Positions 1 to 11,002 of a DNA stretch of 57,455 nucleotides are shown one piece after another. Source of the DNA: Saccoglossus kowalevskii (Eukaryota > Hemichordata > Enteropneusta > Harrimaniidae); assembly GCF_000003605.2 (NCBI RefSeq), contig NW_003141315.1, positions 48,548 through 106,002 on the forward strand. The letters are read 5' to 3'. Below the pieces are notes generated by a model. That model had not been told where the DNA came from, made no database searches, and saw only the letters and a program-made list of their open reading frames with translations. How positions within the stretch are numbered: position 1 is the first letter of the stretch; every line of letters starts with the position of its first letter. The position numbers and the translations under genes are program-made.

Positions 1-1580
1 GTGATCCATGGCGTGATTGTCATAATTATAACATCATATTAAAACTTTATTTGGTGGAAACACATTGACCAAACCCGGATTCTTATTTCAGAAAATATTA
101 CGCAGATCAAGTTGCAAGCATGGAGGTAAAACAAGAACAGAGGTGTGAATTCGACATTCAACACAAACCACCGAACAACTCAGAAACTTTTAGCCTTCGA
201 AAATGAAAACAATTAGCAGTGTGTAAGGGCTGTGTAATTTCCTGTTTGTCCGACGCATCGTTTTCGTATCACTGTCAAAATTATTGCTACCTTTACCTAC
301 CTTTACCTACCTTTACCTTTACCTACCTTGCTAACAGGGACTAATTGGTCTCTACAAAACGATAATCAGGATCGCAAAAAAGTCAACTCATTTGAAACAC
401 TTGCCGGACGTCTCTCACTTCTGAAATCCGCTTCGATGATCATGGTCCGGAATCTATTTCTTTCAAAAGTGTTGCGCCAGGTTTATGTTGTCGGCGTTTC
501 TCTTTAAACCTAATTGTTTTTTTCATGAACGAGGACAGTTTTTTTCAAAAAATTAATCTGAGGTTAAGTGGCTTTCGTCCACTGATGTCGCACCTTCGGA
601 TCGCTTAGAAACGTGTGAATACTTACACTATGACTATACGTTACACTGCAATTGCCCACAACACAACATCTAAAAACTCTCTCTCTCAAAAAAAAAAAAG
701 AAAATAGAAAAAAAAAAAGAAAAAAAACGCCGACTGAAAAATGTATATCGTTTAAAAGTATACTGAATGACCAGTGTTATTACGGCTCAGGGGTATGACT
801 TCCTCTCACATTTTGTCATTTGGAGGCGCACTTTCGGCGAGAGTCGGAAATCCGGAAACAGTCGACCGTTTCAGGATAGGTGGGCGTGGCTACAACACGA
901 GAAATATCCCAAATTTACTTGGATACGAGTAATCATTTTCAGCAAAAAAATCAATAACTGCCCATTTCAGTGGGATACAGATCTAAAATGGGAAACGTGA
1001 GGGTGGGCATTGCACAGGCACTTTAAACATGTGTCAGGTTACATGTACGCAACAACAGCTGATTGCTATATCGATTTCTAGGGATTTGCAACTTTCCAGA
1101 AATATAGTAAATACCATAATCTTTCTACTTGTGTTGACATTTCAAGGTTTAAATACAAAATCTAGACTCAAGATCTCATTAAGTAAAGTTAATTGCCAAA
1201 TGTCAATGATTATCGTCAGTTGGTCTTTTGTTTTAAAATAAACAGGAGTCGATCGACCTGATGATTTCCACTACTGTGATATTGCTGTTAATATAATCCT
1301 TCTATGCAATGCTCAGTTCTTGTTGAATACAATTTTCCATGAATTATACAAAATCATTTTGATGATCAACCAAAGTTAGCCAGATGTACTCTGCAGATGT
1401 TGGAATTAAATCGCAATCTATAGTGTAAATTTGATAAATGATCATTTTATAGTTTAGATCAGCATGGTTAGTGGGATCAAATATTGTTGAAATCTATCCT
1501 CCCTGCATCTATTAAAAGTATTCATAATGCTTACGTACATCATACGGCAATATATTATATTGCGATTTGTAAATTTTCAG
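1..1580. other. Region upstream of the first confirmed channel exon
   Basis: No confident coding sequence. It holds a CCTTTA/CCTA microsatellite (290-330), a poly-A-rich patch (688-727) and the weak exon candidate at 1029-1146. A stretch at 92-125 is bordered by AG and GT, but it is only 34 nt and was not called. Confidence 0.5.
1029..1146 (+). CDS. Candidate first exon of the channel gene (signal peptide or TM1); speculative
   Basis: An open frame from ATG 1029 encodes a short N-terminus ending in a hydrophobic run (NIVNTIIFLLVLTFQ). A possible GT donor follows at 1147 (caag/gtttaa, weak). It would leave phase 1, which matches the phase-1 acceptor of the LDLa exon at 1581. The hydrophobic run could be a secretory signal or a short TM1. 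The donor is poor and nothing else supports transcription here, so this may be chance. Confidence 0.22.
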
Positions 1581-1697
1581 AATGTTCCGACAGTGATTTC
1601 CAATGCATCATCTCCAAAGAGTGTGTACCCATGTACAAAACGTGTAATGAGATTTTCGAATGTGAGGATGGCAGCGACGAGAACACTGACTTATGTG
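1581..1697 (+). CDS. Exon: LDL-receptor class A domain 1 of the channel
   Basis: After a TTTTCAG acceptor the frame reads a six-cysteine LDLa repeat with the acidic Ca2+-binding end CEDGSDEN. The exon is 117 nt, phase 1 at both ends, followed by a GTGAGC donor. LDLa repeats are about 40 residues, so one exon carries one whole module. Confidence 0.88.
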
Positions 1698-4600
1698 GTG
1701 AGCATAATATAATCAAAATATTTGAACTATCAGTATTACCTTTCGGAAAGCATGCATACACTGGAGAATTTTTATTACGTCACTAAATTAGAGCGCAATG
1801 TTTTTGACTGCATGAAATGCAGTACGAGAACGATGCATGAGTCTCACGAATAACATGGAGTGATGGTGTATTTTTTTGAAATATATTAGCATATGTTGAT
1901 TCACATGTGGCATCAACCACATGTCATAATCAAATGATTGCTGCGTGAAAAACTTCACGGAACCCTGGTTAAATAATTTCGACGAAAGAGGGCAACGACT
2001 CTTCAACAACCCTAGCAAAGCAAATGAGCTTTGCAATGTGCAGCCCATAAACAGAAGAAATTGGGATATTGGTGAAAATGTCAAGATGACATGGATCTAT
2101 CATTTGAATTTAAGACGGTGGAAAGTGCATTTTTGTGTACCCGAACGATGTCAGTTTTTCTATCCCACTATACAGTACTGTAAGCAATGAACGGGAGGTA
2201 GCATGGGTTATTTTCATTAGTTTTTTTCTGGATTACAAAATAACACACTGTGTGTTTTTCACTGCAGCACTATATATCCATAGTACAGGGAACACCAAAG
2301 ATTTTCTAGAATGCGTTATAAGCACCATATAAAAAGGGGTAATATAACGAAAATAAATTTGTTGAAGTTTGTCCAAAATTAACTCAAGTGTGCTTCTTGT
2401 GATATGGCAACTGAAAACCGTAGCTATAAATTGTCATAAAGCATTATTATTAGACGAAACTTGATAACAATTGTTTGTTTGTTTGTTTGTTTCTTCCAGG
2501 AAGTTTTCATTTGAGTAATTTAGCTCTGAACAAACCAGCTTTGCAAAGTAGTACATTTGAACTGAGATCTGCTGATAAAGCCAATGATGGTACCTATGGC
2601 AACGATGACCATGGCGTGTGCGCCTGGACAGCAGAAGAAAGAAATCCGTGGTGGAGTATTGATCTTGAGAGAAATTATATTATATATCAGTTGTTTGTCG
2701 TACAAAGCACCAATCAACGTACGCAGTGACAATAGATAACTTTTCGCGATAATTGTTTTAATGAACGCATGAAAAACTGTTATTATAGTTGTAAAGATAT
2801 TATTTCTTCTATTTGACAAACCAACGCTCAGCGCCAGCGTAATTACAATCTTGGACGGAGTATAATTGTTATCATATATTTGTATTATTATCGTCATATC
2901 AGCTTAATACATTACTTAAATAATAATATTTTTATACACTGAGGAAGAACACTTTATACGGGTTCAACCGTATCAATTAGTGATGCTGACCATTTCTTAC
3001 TTGCCTTCTTATAATTTAGATGTAGTTCATTATTAATGGTTGTTTGGAGCTGGGACAGCAAAAGCAAAATTCATTCTTGGTTATTTTAGCACCATCTCTT
3101 AAAGAGAGAGCGCATGGCAATAGTTATATTTTGGTCGATAATTAATATGTTTGTTCCGGTAATAAGTGTTCTCATGTTTAACATTACGTCAGTGCAAAAG
3201 TAGATAAAGATAAAACATCTGATTTTGCCCCCAAAATTATTGGCTTACTGGCTTGTGGACAGCTAATGGTCTAGGTACTATTAACTTGTCCTAGAGGACG
3301 ATAGTCGTCTCGCAGAACATGTTAACATTTCGTTGCATACGTCTCCATGAAGACCATATGAAACAAGACGCGCCGAGACGCGAAGACCACCCCCTAAAAA
3401 ACAATTTGTGAAAAGTGAACGCATCCGCGAAATGCTGAAGAATATAGAATAAGTTAGAGCGGGAGTTTAAGAAAGTTAAAAAAATCATTTCCATTCTTTA
3501 TTACTTTATTGCGTTCCAGAATTTTCAATGTACAACGTTGAAGTGAGGATTGGACCGGGTGCCAATAACTCCAAGAACAGCTTATGCGCGAAACTTGACG
3601 GTTATTCGAAGACCGCCGATATAAACATTACCATAGATTGTGAAAAGCCATTGGTTGGGCGGTATGTTAGCATACAAAGTGACACCGGTGATAATATTAT
3701 GCAGCTAGCATTGTGCGAGGTGGAAGTCAACGGAATAGGTAAGATGTAATTGTAATTGTAATAATATCAAAACCTGCTGACACATAGGGTATGTACAAAT
3801 ATACTTTGCATACTATGCTTTGGTATCGTGCAGGAATTGGATTTTTCAATACTATTTCCGTTCACTGTGAGATCCCGCGTTATGCGTGAAATCAAAGATG
3901 ACAAATAAAGGTCATAGCGTCTTTCGTAGTGTTATAACATCTCGTGAGATTTGACAAACGCGAATTTATTTTTGGTGTATTTTCTCCATTAATATTGCAC
4001 GCGATATACATTTTATAACGTCAATGATGATGAAGTACAGTTGACTCAGCGTCATATCCTCTACTAAAAAATCGGCATTTCGACAGTTACCTATGAAAAA
4101 CAAAGAAAAGCAAGTTGAAAGCCAAATCATTCAATTTTTGCAGCAGACGTTCGGTCTGCATCTTTCACGCATTACGCGATACCTCGTAGTGAATGAGAAA
4201 TAAACCTGTCGCCACAATAATTCCTATCCATATACAACTATTGTACGCAAATAGTATTCAAACAACAGTTTCCTTTCTTCTGTGTTAGTTAATATAACTC
4301 ACAACACGTTGGTGTAGGCAATGTATCACGTAAATCCAGTACTAGTTGTGATTCTTACTGAAGGTGATTGGCTCCAAGAGCTCTCGGTAGGCAAACCAGC
4401 AACACAGAGTAGTACCCATAGATATGATGACGCATATAGAGCCGTTGATGGTTATGCTAACTCCCACTATATCTGGGGGCGTAGTTGTTCCCGCACACAA
4501 CGTCAATTTGAACCCTGGTGGAAATTAAACTTACGGAAAAAAAATGAAGTTCACCGAATTGTGATAACACAAAGAACCGACTGCTGTTGTAAGTATCCTT

Positions 4601-7600
4601 TTTGAAATTATACTTCAGTGGTTCCTGTCAGCATGGGAATCATGTGACCCGACAAGCCAAAATGTAATATTCGCTGGCGCGTTTTCGCATGAGGTTTACC
4701 ACGCATAATGAGGCATACTACCAAACCAAGACACGTTATTATCTATTTGATCCATTACATAGAAATATACTTACTTACTACCGGTATAAATCTTGTAGAC
4801 AATTTCGCCTTTGAAAATTTCGTCTTCGCGTCACATTTCTACATAGTACTATATTTAAAAAACTATGGTTAATACTGCAAATGGTTACTAAAGATGTTAA
4901 AGGCGTATATCAGGTATCGAATAGTATGATAACAAATTCAGTACTTCAAATTGAAAATCAGAATCAGCTAAACTAGTAGGACGTTCTCAAATTAAGTAAT
5001 TTCAAGTTTCGTTATCAACAAAGCAAATAATACTGATTCCCTAGTACAATATTTTAGTTACTATTCCAGTTTTTTGTTAAAAGAAAAAACAAAATTGAGT
5101 GTTGAATAGTGAATTGACACAAAAAATCAATACATCGGTGAAATTCCTGTTATGTATTTGCTATGATCAACTAAAAGGTATGACAATACAATAACGTTAA
5201 TGGTTAAATATAGTATATTCAATTTATGATGAATACTATAATATTATTTGCAGTGAAAATTTTAGAAGACGCCGAAATACGAGTAGGAATAAAGCAAATA
5301 CTGAATGCTAATATGCTTTGTGGTACCATAACTCAAGAACAGGTTTTAACAAACCACTCTATCACGATTGTGTGCGATCCGCCAGTTGTAGGACAATTTG
5401 TAAGTGTATCCTTGGCTGGAAAAACAGACGAACTTACCTTGTGTGAAGTGCAAGTATTTGGATTAGGTAACATTGCTTCCTTGTTTGTTCGTTTCGCATT
5501 GCATTTTGTTGCATTGCATTTATTGCGACTTAATTAATCGTGTTAATACGTATTTCTCTGTCGCCATTTCACAGCGGTCATCGACCACCTTCGAAACGTC
5601 GCATTGCATAAACCAGCATATCAGAGTACGGCTTATTATGGCCTTGGACCGAACCGTGCTGTCGATGGCAATTCCAATTCTAATATGTATGCAGGGAATA
5701 GCTGTTTTCATACCATGAACGAACACAACGCGTGGTGGAAAACGGATTTACAAGGAACCTACAGAGTTTATAAAATAATGATTGCGAACAGAATGGATGA
5801 TCACTGTAAGTCTTCATCACCAGCCAGATTTTCTTTCTAATCTAGCACCTCAAAAAAGCACGTTCATGTACAAACCATAGTCATTGTCATCTACCCTTTG
5901 GGTGCGTTGATGCAAGAGCATGTATCAAAGCTGCATAACTTGGACTGAAGGCGTGTTATTTTCATTCAAAAACGAACACTATACCAGACGACGGTCAGCA
6001 AGATAACTTTAACTGGCTATTCAGCAGTCCGGAAACCATTCTAGCTCACAGAAAACTGTTACTCTCCAAAGAATACAATGTTTATCTAATTATGCAGCGC
6101 GCACGCCCCCACTCCTTTTTTGTATCCGTTCAGTGATGTCACTGCATATCATGAATAATAATTAGCTACAAATAAGACCAGTCTGTGGTGGTTTTGCGTT
6201 CATCTCATGTTTGCAAATTTACAACAGCTGGGCCAGTATAACACAAATCATGCATGCCACGTTACTCTTATTTTCACAGCGGATCGATTAGAGGGTGGCG
6301 TTCTAAGAGTTGGTTTTTATGAAGACCACACAAAGAACTTCCAATGTGGTGAGCCATTCAACAGTATTGAAGTGGTCGCAGAAAGTGTTACACGTGTGTG
6401 TGTTACTCCAGTCATTGGCCGATACGTGAGTCTCCAGCACGAAGATGTATCCTCAACTATGATTCTCCATGTGTGTGAGATTATGGTTTTTGCTGAAGGC
6501 AAGTCATTATTGCATTCATTCATCGACATATTTCCGACATCTGGGAGTTCTATACATCAATTATTTATATCTGTTTCAGAGATCCGTAAATCAAAGAATG
6601 GCATCGATCGAAGAACTCGTTTTCAGTTTCACAAGCAGTCGTCTGTGATTGTGGTAGGCGTATCAACAATGGACTACCTCAATCGTGTGTCTGTAGAGGA
6701 ATGTATGCAGAAATGTAGCAGTCGTCTTGGTCTCGTATGTGGCGGCATACAATACAATGAAGTCGATAATAGTTGTTTTCTGTTTGAACAGCAAAGCCTT
6801 GAATCTAATGAGAACTTAGAGTTCACCTTCAAAGCATTCTCTCATTTCTATACTCGACTGTCGATTGGTGGTAAGATGCTATTTTGTTTATAATTTCTCT
6901 CACTCAAATATAATTGCTACATATTTATTAACCTTGGAGAAGAAAGACTGTTAGACACTGACAATATTACATAATTTACCGAGCACTGAATTCATGTACT
7001 CATTTCCATGTGGATAATTACACATAAAGCGGGAGTCAACTGCTTGTCGTTGTTCTCAAACAAGAGTCTATCCACGAGGTTTTGCGTTTTTTGTTTTTTT
7101 TTGCATGGACCATTATCGTCGCTTAGGACTCGATTCCCGAGCATGCGCATGCGATGACCCGCCCGCTTTAAGTTGATCTTCTCTTTATACAGTTATCACA
7201 ACATATGATGACATATGTCCTGACAATTATTTTTCCTGCAAAACGGGTGAATGTGTACATGAATACAAAGTGTGTGATACCAATATACACTGTCCAAATG
7301 GGGAAGACGAAATCAACTGCACAAACACAAACATAGCAGGTAAATAACGCATACAGTATGTTAAATGTCACTCTACTTCGCATACGTTGTGTTTATACAA
7401 TACAAATACGCCACCGTTTGAAATGTTTCTTTATGTTATTCGTTAGATGAAGACGAATTTCCCATTGGATGGTTTACACCTTATTTAGATTTGACCGATG
7501 AATTCCGAGTTTTCGACCACTTTGCAATCCATGGATATAAGAACCATGGGTTTCAAAGGGTGAAGGGTGATAACCCACCTGATTGGTCCAGATTTAAAAC

Positions 7601-10600
7601 ATTCAGTAGAAGTCACGATTACAGCAACGTGAAAGATTCCCTAGCAATATCTCCAGAAGATCTCATTAAGTACGGACATCGCGGAGACGACTTCATTATG
7701 CAGTGCAGTTATGGAGGCATTCAATGTAGCGCAAGGTTCAATGTATTCATTTATTTGTTTGTTTACACCAGTTATTTCGAGGACAATCCGCTAATCATTA
7801 CGACAATAATAATGTGAGTGCTTAAGTGAACTGAGAACCGGAATAGCATGCGTAATCGACAGTATATATCGTCCCCATCTGATGGGAACGTAATTCATCC
7901 CAATCAAATACCATGTTTTGGTGGTTACGGTAGAATGACAATTTTATCAGAGTTAACTCAATGTTATGTTATTTGCAGGGATTTTAGCGTATTTCATGAT
8001 AAGCATTATGGTAACTGTTTCCGATTTAACCATGATATTGAAAAACCACGTTACACCAGAAAAACGGGACCTGACTATGGTAAATAGACTTTATGAACTT
8101 TGACTGCAATATCGTGTTAGAGTTTATGATTTTAGTCACTCAAATTACGTTGCATACGCCGTGACATCATTTGTTTAACTTCAGGGCTCCAACTAACTTT
8201 ATACACTGAGCAAGACGAGTATATCGGACTTTATGGTAAAGAATCCGGTGTACGTGTTGTCATTGCGCCGCAAGACAAAGCACCCTTCCCAGTGAGCCAA
8301 GGACTAACGGTGAAACCAGGAAGTGCTACGTCAATCGCAATCACTGAGGTAAACTAAATACATCTTGCTTCTTATCATAATATGATAGGTCACCAATCAT
8401 GTGGGAATATTTTGCGTACGGTTGCATATAGATGACGCAACATTGTAATTACGCCTTGATTTTCAGGATCGAACACAAAGATTACCACAGCCTTATGGCA
8501 ACTGTATTTATGGTGATGGTAAAGATCACTTTTACAAAGGAAACTTTTCTTACTCTGACTTGGTGAGTGAGACTTCAATATATATTGCGCCAATAATTTG
8601 ATCTGTTAGTTATTATTATGGTCTGCATCGACATTTCTGGGATTATTTTTTACATATTAATAGGTTTATGATATTTAAAAGAGTCATTTTCATAATGTTC
8701 AAAATTTGTTCATAACTGTATGATAAAATATTGGAAAATTTGAATGAAATTTATAAATCAATCAATTTACATCTACAAACAGTCGTGTGAAAAAGAGTGT
8801 TTGGCTAAAACTATGAAGAAGTATTGTAATTGTACAGACAGTTCATTCGAAAAATCACTTCAATGTAAACTACTGAACAAAGAGCAAGGTTAGTGACATC
8901 TTTCTGGATTATGTAGTGTATTACAAAAACAAACAAAAATGTATTGTGCTGCAGGAAACTTACAAAGAGTATAATATCAATGATGAGCAGTTTCGTATAT
9001 CATGTCTCCAGTGAAATTGGCCCTTAGTAGTCTAATGTTTTTCTCTAATAAGATATAGAAGTCTGTTGGTTTACTATAACAGGATTGATTTACTATAATG
9101 CGATCACTTAATAGGTTCATTTACTATAATGTATATTGATGTACCATAATGTAAACGAGTAGAATATCGGTTTACTCTACTTCGATCTGAAGGCCCATTA
9201 GACTATATTCCAATTTCCTTGTATATTGATTCATCACAATGTCATATTGTTTTTTTATTTTTCAGATCGTTGTCGGCAGTTGATGCTTTTCATGTTCAAC
9301 TGGAACGTATTAGCATGCAAATGTCCACAGTCTTGCTAGTAAGATTTTTTTTGCAGTATCGATTTTGATTTATTAACTTAAAATAAGAGCATGTATTTAT
9401 AAGTAATACATGTTAAAATCTATATTTCAGTGAGGTAGATTATGGAATGAAGATTTCTCTTTCGAAGTGGCCTTCAGATGTGTATCTGGTAAGAATTATA
9501 CAATAAAACATACAAAGAATAACAAACAAACAAACACACATTTCCGTGTTATTCACATAATTGGTAAACTCCACGCTGTTATACATGTGTATAACTTGCC
9601 AATACCACACTGTTATTCACGTGTATAACTTGCAAATACCAAACTGTTATTCACGTGTATAACTTGTATAATTGGAAAACCGCAGATATTCACGTGCACA
9701 AATAACTAACACGCTGTTATTCACATGTAAAAATAAATAAAACGCTGTTATTCACGTGCATATCTTGCAAATATGACACTGATATTGACGTGTATAACTT
9801 ATAAATACCAAACTGTTATTTACGTGCATAGCTGCTGTTGTTCACATGTATAATTAGAAAACTTTTGTTATTCAGATGCACAAATGACGAACTTACTTAG
9901 CTATCTAGGAAATTTATTATATAAAATTAGAAAATTATATACTTATATACTTTTTTCAGAACAATCTGTTAAAAACCCTTCATGTCAAGAACAGTAAGAC
10001 AAGAAATATCAACGACAACATTGCTGCAAGGTATTTTATATCTATTTTGCATTTGATTACAATCATACTTAAAGTTGACTAATACAGCTTCGTGAGAGTC
10101 TTTTTGCTTATATATTTCTTATTAAAACCTTATTAATATTACTTTACGCGGATTGCGGGATTGATGCACTGGATACTAAGGGGGAATGTACAATGTTACT
10201 TGTTCTATTAGATCATTTTCTTTGCAATTTTTTTAATGTTTTTTTTGCGGGATCTACATTTTTTAAATATTAGGCAACCCAAATTATATAACATATCAAC
10301 TGTGCGTAATACATGGGAAATACCGATGCGCGCATCGAAATACTACTCTTTATATTTGTCACTCGTCCTTTATCTCGTTACCAGTTTCACGATTTTTGTG
10401 CTGATGCAGTTAAATTTGTAGGCGATAACACGTGGTATTGTGAGAAGTAGTATCTATATATTTTTTCTAGCGAGTATTTACATAACAAATGTCAATTCTT
10501 CGATTTGTATTCATGGTGTGCAGATAAGCGTAGTGGAACAATAAACCACTAACAATGAACTAAGAAGATGAAATGATATTACTCTAGATGATATTACTGA

Positions 10601-11002
10601 GACAATGGTCGCCATTCGTCGTCGCATCTTATGTTATGTTTTTTCCTTGCTTTCTTCAATGCATTAGTAACAATCTTGCAAGACTGGAGATATATTTCGA
10701 TAAATTATCGTACAGTATGACTTCCCAGTATAAAGCATATACGGTACGTGGTGATACATTCATTCATTCATTCATTCATTCATTCATTCATTCATTCATG
10801 TTATTGTCTTTTTGCGATTTCTTTTTGTTTTGTTTTGTTTCAGTGGGAAGACCTACTAAGTGACATCGGAGGTACATTGGGCCTGTATATAGGCACATCT
10901 CTTATTACAGTGATTGAAATAACAACCTTCATAATAGCTATATGTCAACATTTATGCAAGAAACGAAGTAATGAAGCTAACAACAAAGTTGCATCTGGTT
11001 GA
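1581..11002 (+). CDS. Mosaic DEG/ENaC (amiloride-sensitive type) channel subunit with LDLa, fucolectin and PAN modules; 5' partial
   Basis: Nineteen exons join in one frame: 1581-1697, 2500-2718, 3520-3738, 4364-4588, 5254-5466, 5575-5805, 6280-6498, 6580-6870, 7193-7339, 7447-7735, 7979-8079, 8185-8348, 8467-8562, 8783-8888, 9266-9338, 9431-9488, 9960-10030, 10668-10743, 10844-11002. They give about 1023 codons and a TGA stop. Order: LDLa, three fucolectin domains, PAN-like, LDLa, ASC extracellular core, TM2. ASC hallmarks include GLQLTLYTEQDEYIG, RLPQPYGNC, a Cys-rich CxCP stretch, SLSKWPSDVYL and a GTS filter in TM2. Family members are trimeric sodium or cation channels at the plasma membrane. 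What the added lectin and LDLa modules bind is unknown. Splice sites were assigned by eye; one donor is GC (6499) and one is weak (7736). The usual N-terminal TM1 was not securely found, so the start is missing or lies upstream. AATAAA occurs at 11057 and 11118. Confidence 0.9.
2500..3738 (+). CDS. Two exons: fucolectin (FTP, F5/8C-like) domain 1 of the channel
   Basis: Exons 2500-2718 and 3520-3738 (219 nt each, phase 1-1) encode one fucolectin-type domain. Visible features are the opening NLALNKPALQSST, the core WWSIDLERNY, and the closing GRYVSIQ...LCEVEVNG. The fucose-contact segment, usually R-x-DCC-x-ER, is not conserved at the junction of the two exons, so sugar binding by this copy is doubtful. 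Its introns contain a palindromic MITE (3861-4193, just downstream) but no other gene. Confidence 0.88.
3861..4193. mobile_element. Palindromic MITE, family C copy 1
   Basis: About 333 bp with inverted ends: CGCGTTATGCGTGAAAT near the left and TTTCACGCATTACGCG near the right. A second copy with the same termini and the shared internal AAAAATCGGCATTTCGA is at 47361-47677. No ORF. It lies in the intron between fucolectin domains 1 and 2. Confidence 0.75.
4364..5466 (+). CDS. Two exons: fucolectin domain 2 of the channel
   Basis: Exons 4364-4588 (225 nt) and 5254-5466 (213 nt) are both phase 1-1. The first half reads SVGKPATQSSTHRYD...AVDGYANS...WWKLNL. The segment QRTDCC keeps the first arginine and the two cysteines of the fucose-binding loop, but the usual ER that follows is replaced. 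The second half ends with GQFVSVS and LCEVQVFG, the common fucolectin ending. The acceptor at 4362-4363 has a mediocre pyrimidine tract; an alternative AG lies about 40 nt upstream. Confidence 0.87.
5575..6498 (+). CDS. Two exons: fucolectin domain 3 of the channel
   Basis: Exons 5575-5805 (231 nt) and 6280-6498 (219 nt), phase 1-1. The first carries NVALHKPAYQST, AVDGNSNS, CFHT and WWKTDLQGTYRV. At the junction the frame reads NRMDDHC then DRLEGGVLRVG, so both loop arginines are kept and this is the copy most likely to still bind a sugar. The end is GRYVSLQ...CEIMVFAE. The following donor is GC (AAG/GCAAGT). Confidence 0.87.
6580..6870 (+). CDS. Exon: PAN/apple-like domain of the channel
   Basis: One 291-nt exon, phase 1-1, starts after a TATCTGTTTCAG acceptor. 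It has VEECMQKCSSR followed by CGGIQYNEVDNSCFLF, the Cys pattern and the 'x-Y-x-x-x-x-x-C-x-L' ending typical of PAN/apple modules, which mediate protein or carbohydrate contacts. The preceding 81-nt intron is open in the same frame, so an unspliced form would also be translatable. Confidence 0.72.
7024..7171. mobile_element. MITE family A copy 1 (TTAAAGCG ends)
   Basis: About 148 bp between TAAAGCGGGAG on the left and CCCGCTTTAA on the right, with internal CAAACAAGAGTCTATCCA and an ATTATCGTCGCTTAGG stretch shared with the copies near 15.7, 19.9, 25.3, 35.2, 45.3 and 57.2 kb. The TTAA at the ends would suit a TTAA-targeting (piggyBac-like) transposase; this is inference. Confidence 0.75.
7193..7339 (+). 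CDS. Exon: LDL-receptor class A domain 2 of the channel
   Basis: A 147-nt exon, phase 1-1, with six cysteines: CPDNYFSCKTGECV, VCDTNIHC and GEDEINC. The acidic end binds Ca2+ in the family. A MITE of the TTAAAGCG family ends about 20 bp upstream of the acceptor, leaving only the CTTCTCTTTATACAG tract. Confidence 0.87.
7447..9488 (+). CDS. Exons encoding the ASC (DEG/ENaC) extracellular core
   Basis: Seven exons with mixed phases (1-2, 2-1, 1-0, 0-0, 0-1, 1-2, 2-0), unlike the uniform 1-1 modules before them. In order: GDDFIMQCSYGGIQCS then YGNCFRFN (finger/palm), GLQLTLYTEQDEYIG with the PPG-like KPGSATSIAIT, RLPQPYGNCIYGDG, CEKECLAKTMKKYCNC, WNVLACKCPQSC and SLSKWPSDVYL. These are the ordered ASC core blocks shared by ENaC, ASIC and FaNaC channels. 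The block that normally follows TM1 (FPAVTxCN) is not seen here and must be upstream or lost. Confidence 0.92.
9541..9880 (+). repeat. Degenerate minisatellite
   Basis: Seven or eight imperfect units of roughly 40-50 bp, each with a core like CTGTTATTCACGTGTATAAC and a trailer like TTGCAAATACCA. It lies in the intron between the exons ending at 9488 and starting at 9960. Each core carries a CACGTG or CACATG hexamer. Confidence 0.8.
9960..11002 (+). CDS. Exons encoding the pre-TM2 region, pore helix TM2 and C-terminal tail
   Basis: Exons 9960-10030, 10668-10743 and 10844-11002. They encode NNLARLEIYFDKLSY, then WEDLLSDIGGTLGLYIGTS leading into TM2 (LITVIEITTFIIAI). GTS fits the G-x-S selectivity filter of the family. 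The cytoplasmic tail is short and basic (CKKRSNEANNK) and ends at TGA 11000-11002. An ATTC microsatellite lies in the last intron. Confidence 0.92.
10759..10798 (+). repeat. (ATTC)n microsatellite
   Basis: About ten uninterrupted ATTC units just inside the last intron of the channel gene. It makes a spurious reading frame rich in His-Ser-Phe-Ile. Confidence 0.95.

Noticed and set aside
92-125. 34-nt stretch between TTATTTCAG and GTAAAA
   Set aside because: Too short to judge, and nothing ties it to the channel frame.
1930-2187. Open frame between LDLa-1 and fucolectin-1 ending at a GTAAGC donor in phase 1
   Set aside because: No convincing acceptor in the right phase and no domain; the encoded residues do not resemble any module of the gene.
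9541-9880. Possible CRISPR-like array
   Set aside because: Units are degenerate, spacing is irregular and the DNA is animal nuclear; it is a minisatellite.
10588-10863. Long frame across exon 18 and the ATTC repeat
   Set aside because: Produced by the microsatellite reading through the intron; the real exon stops at 10743.
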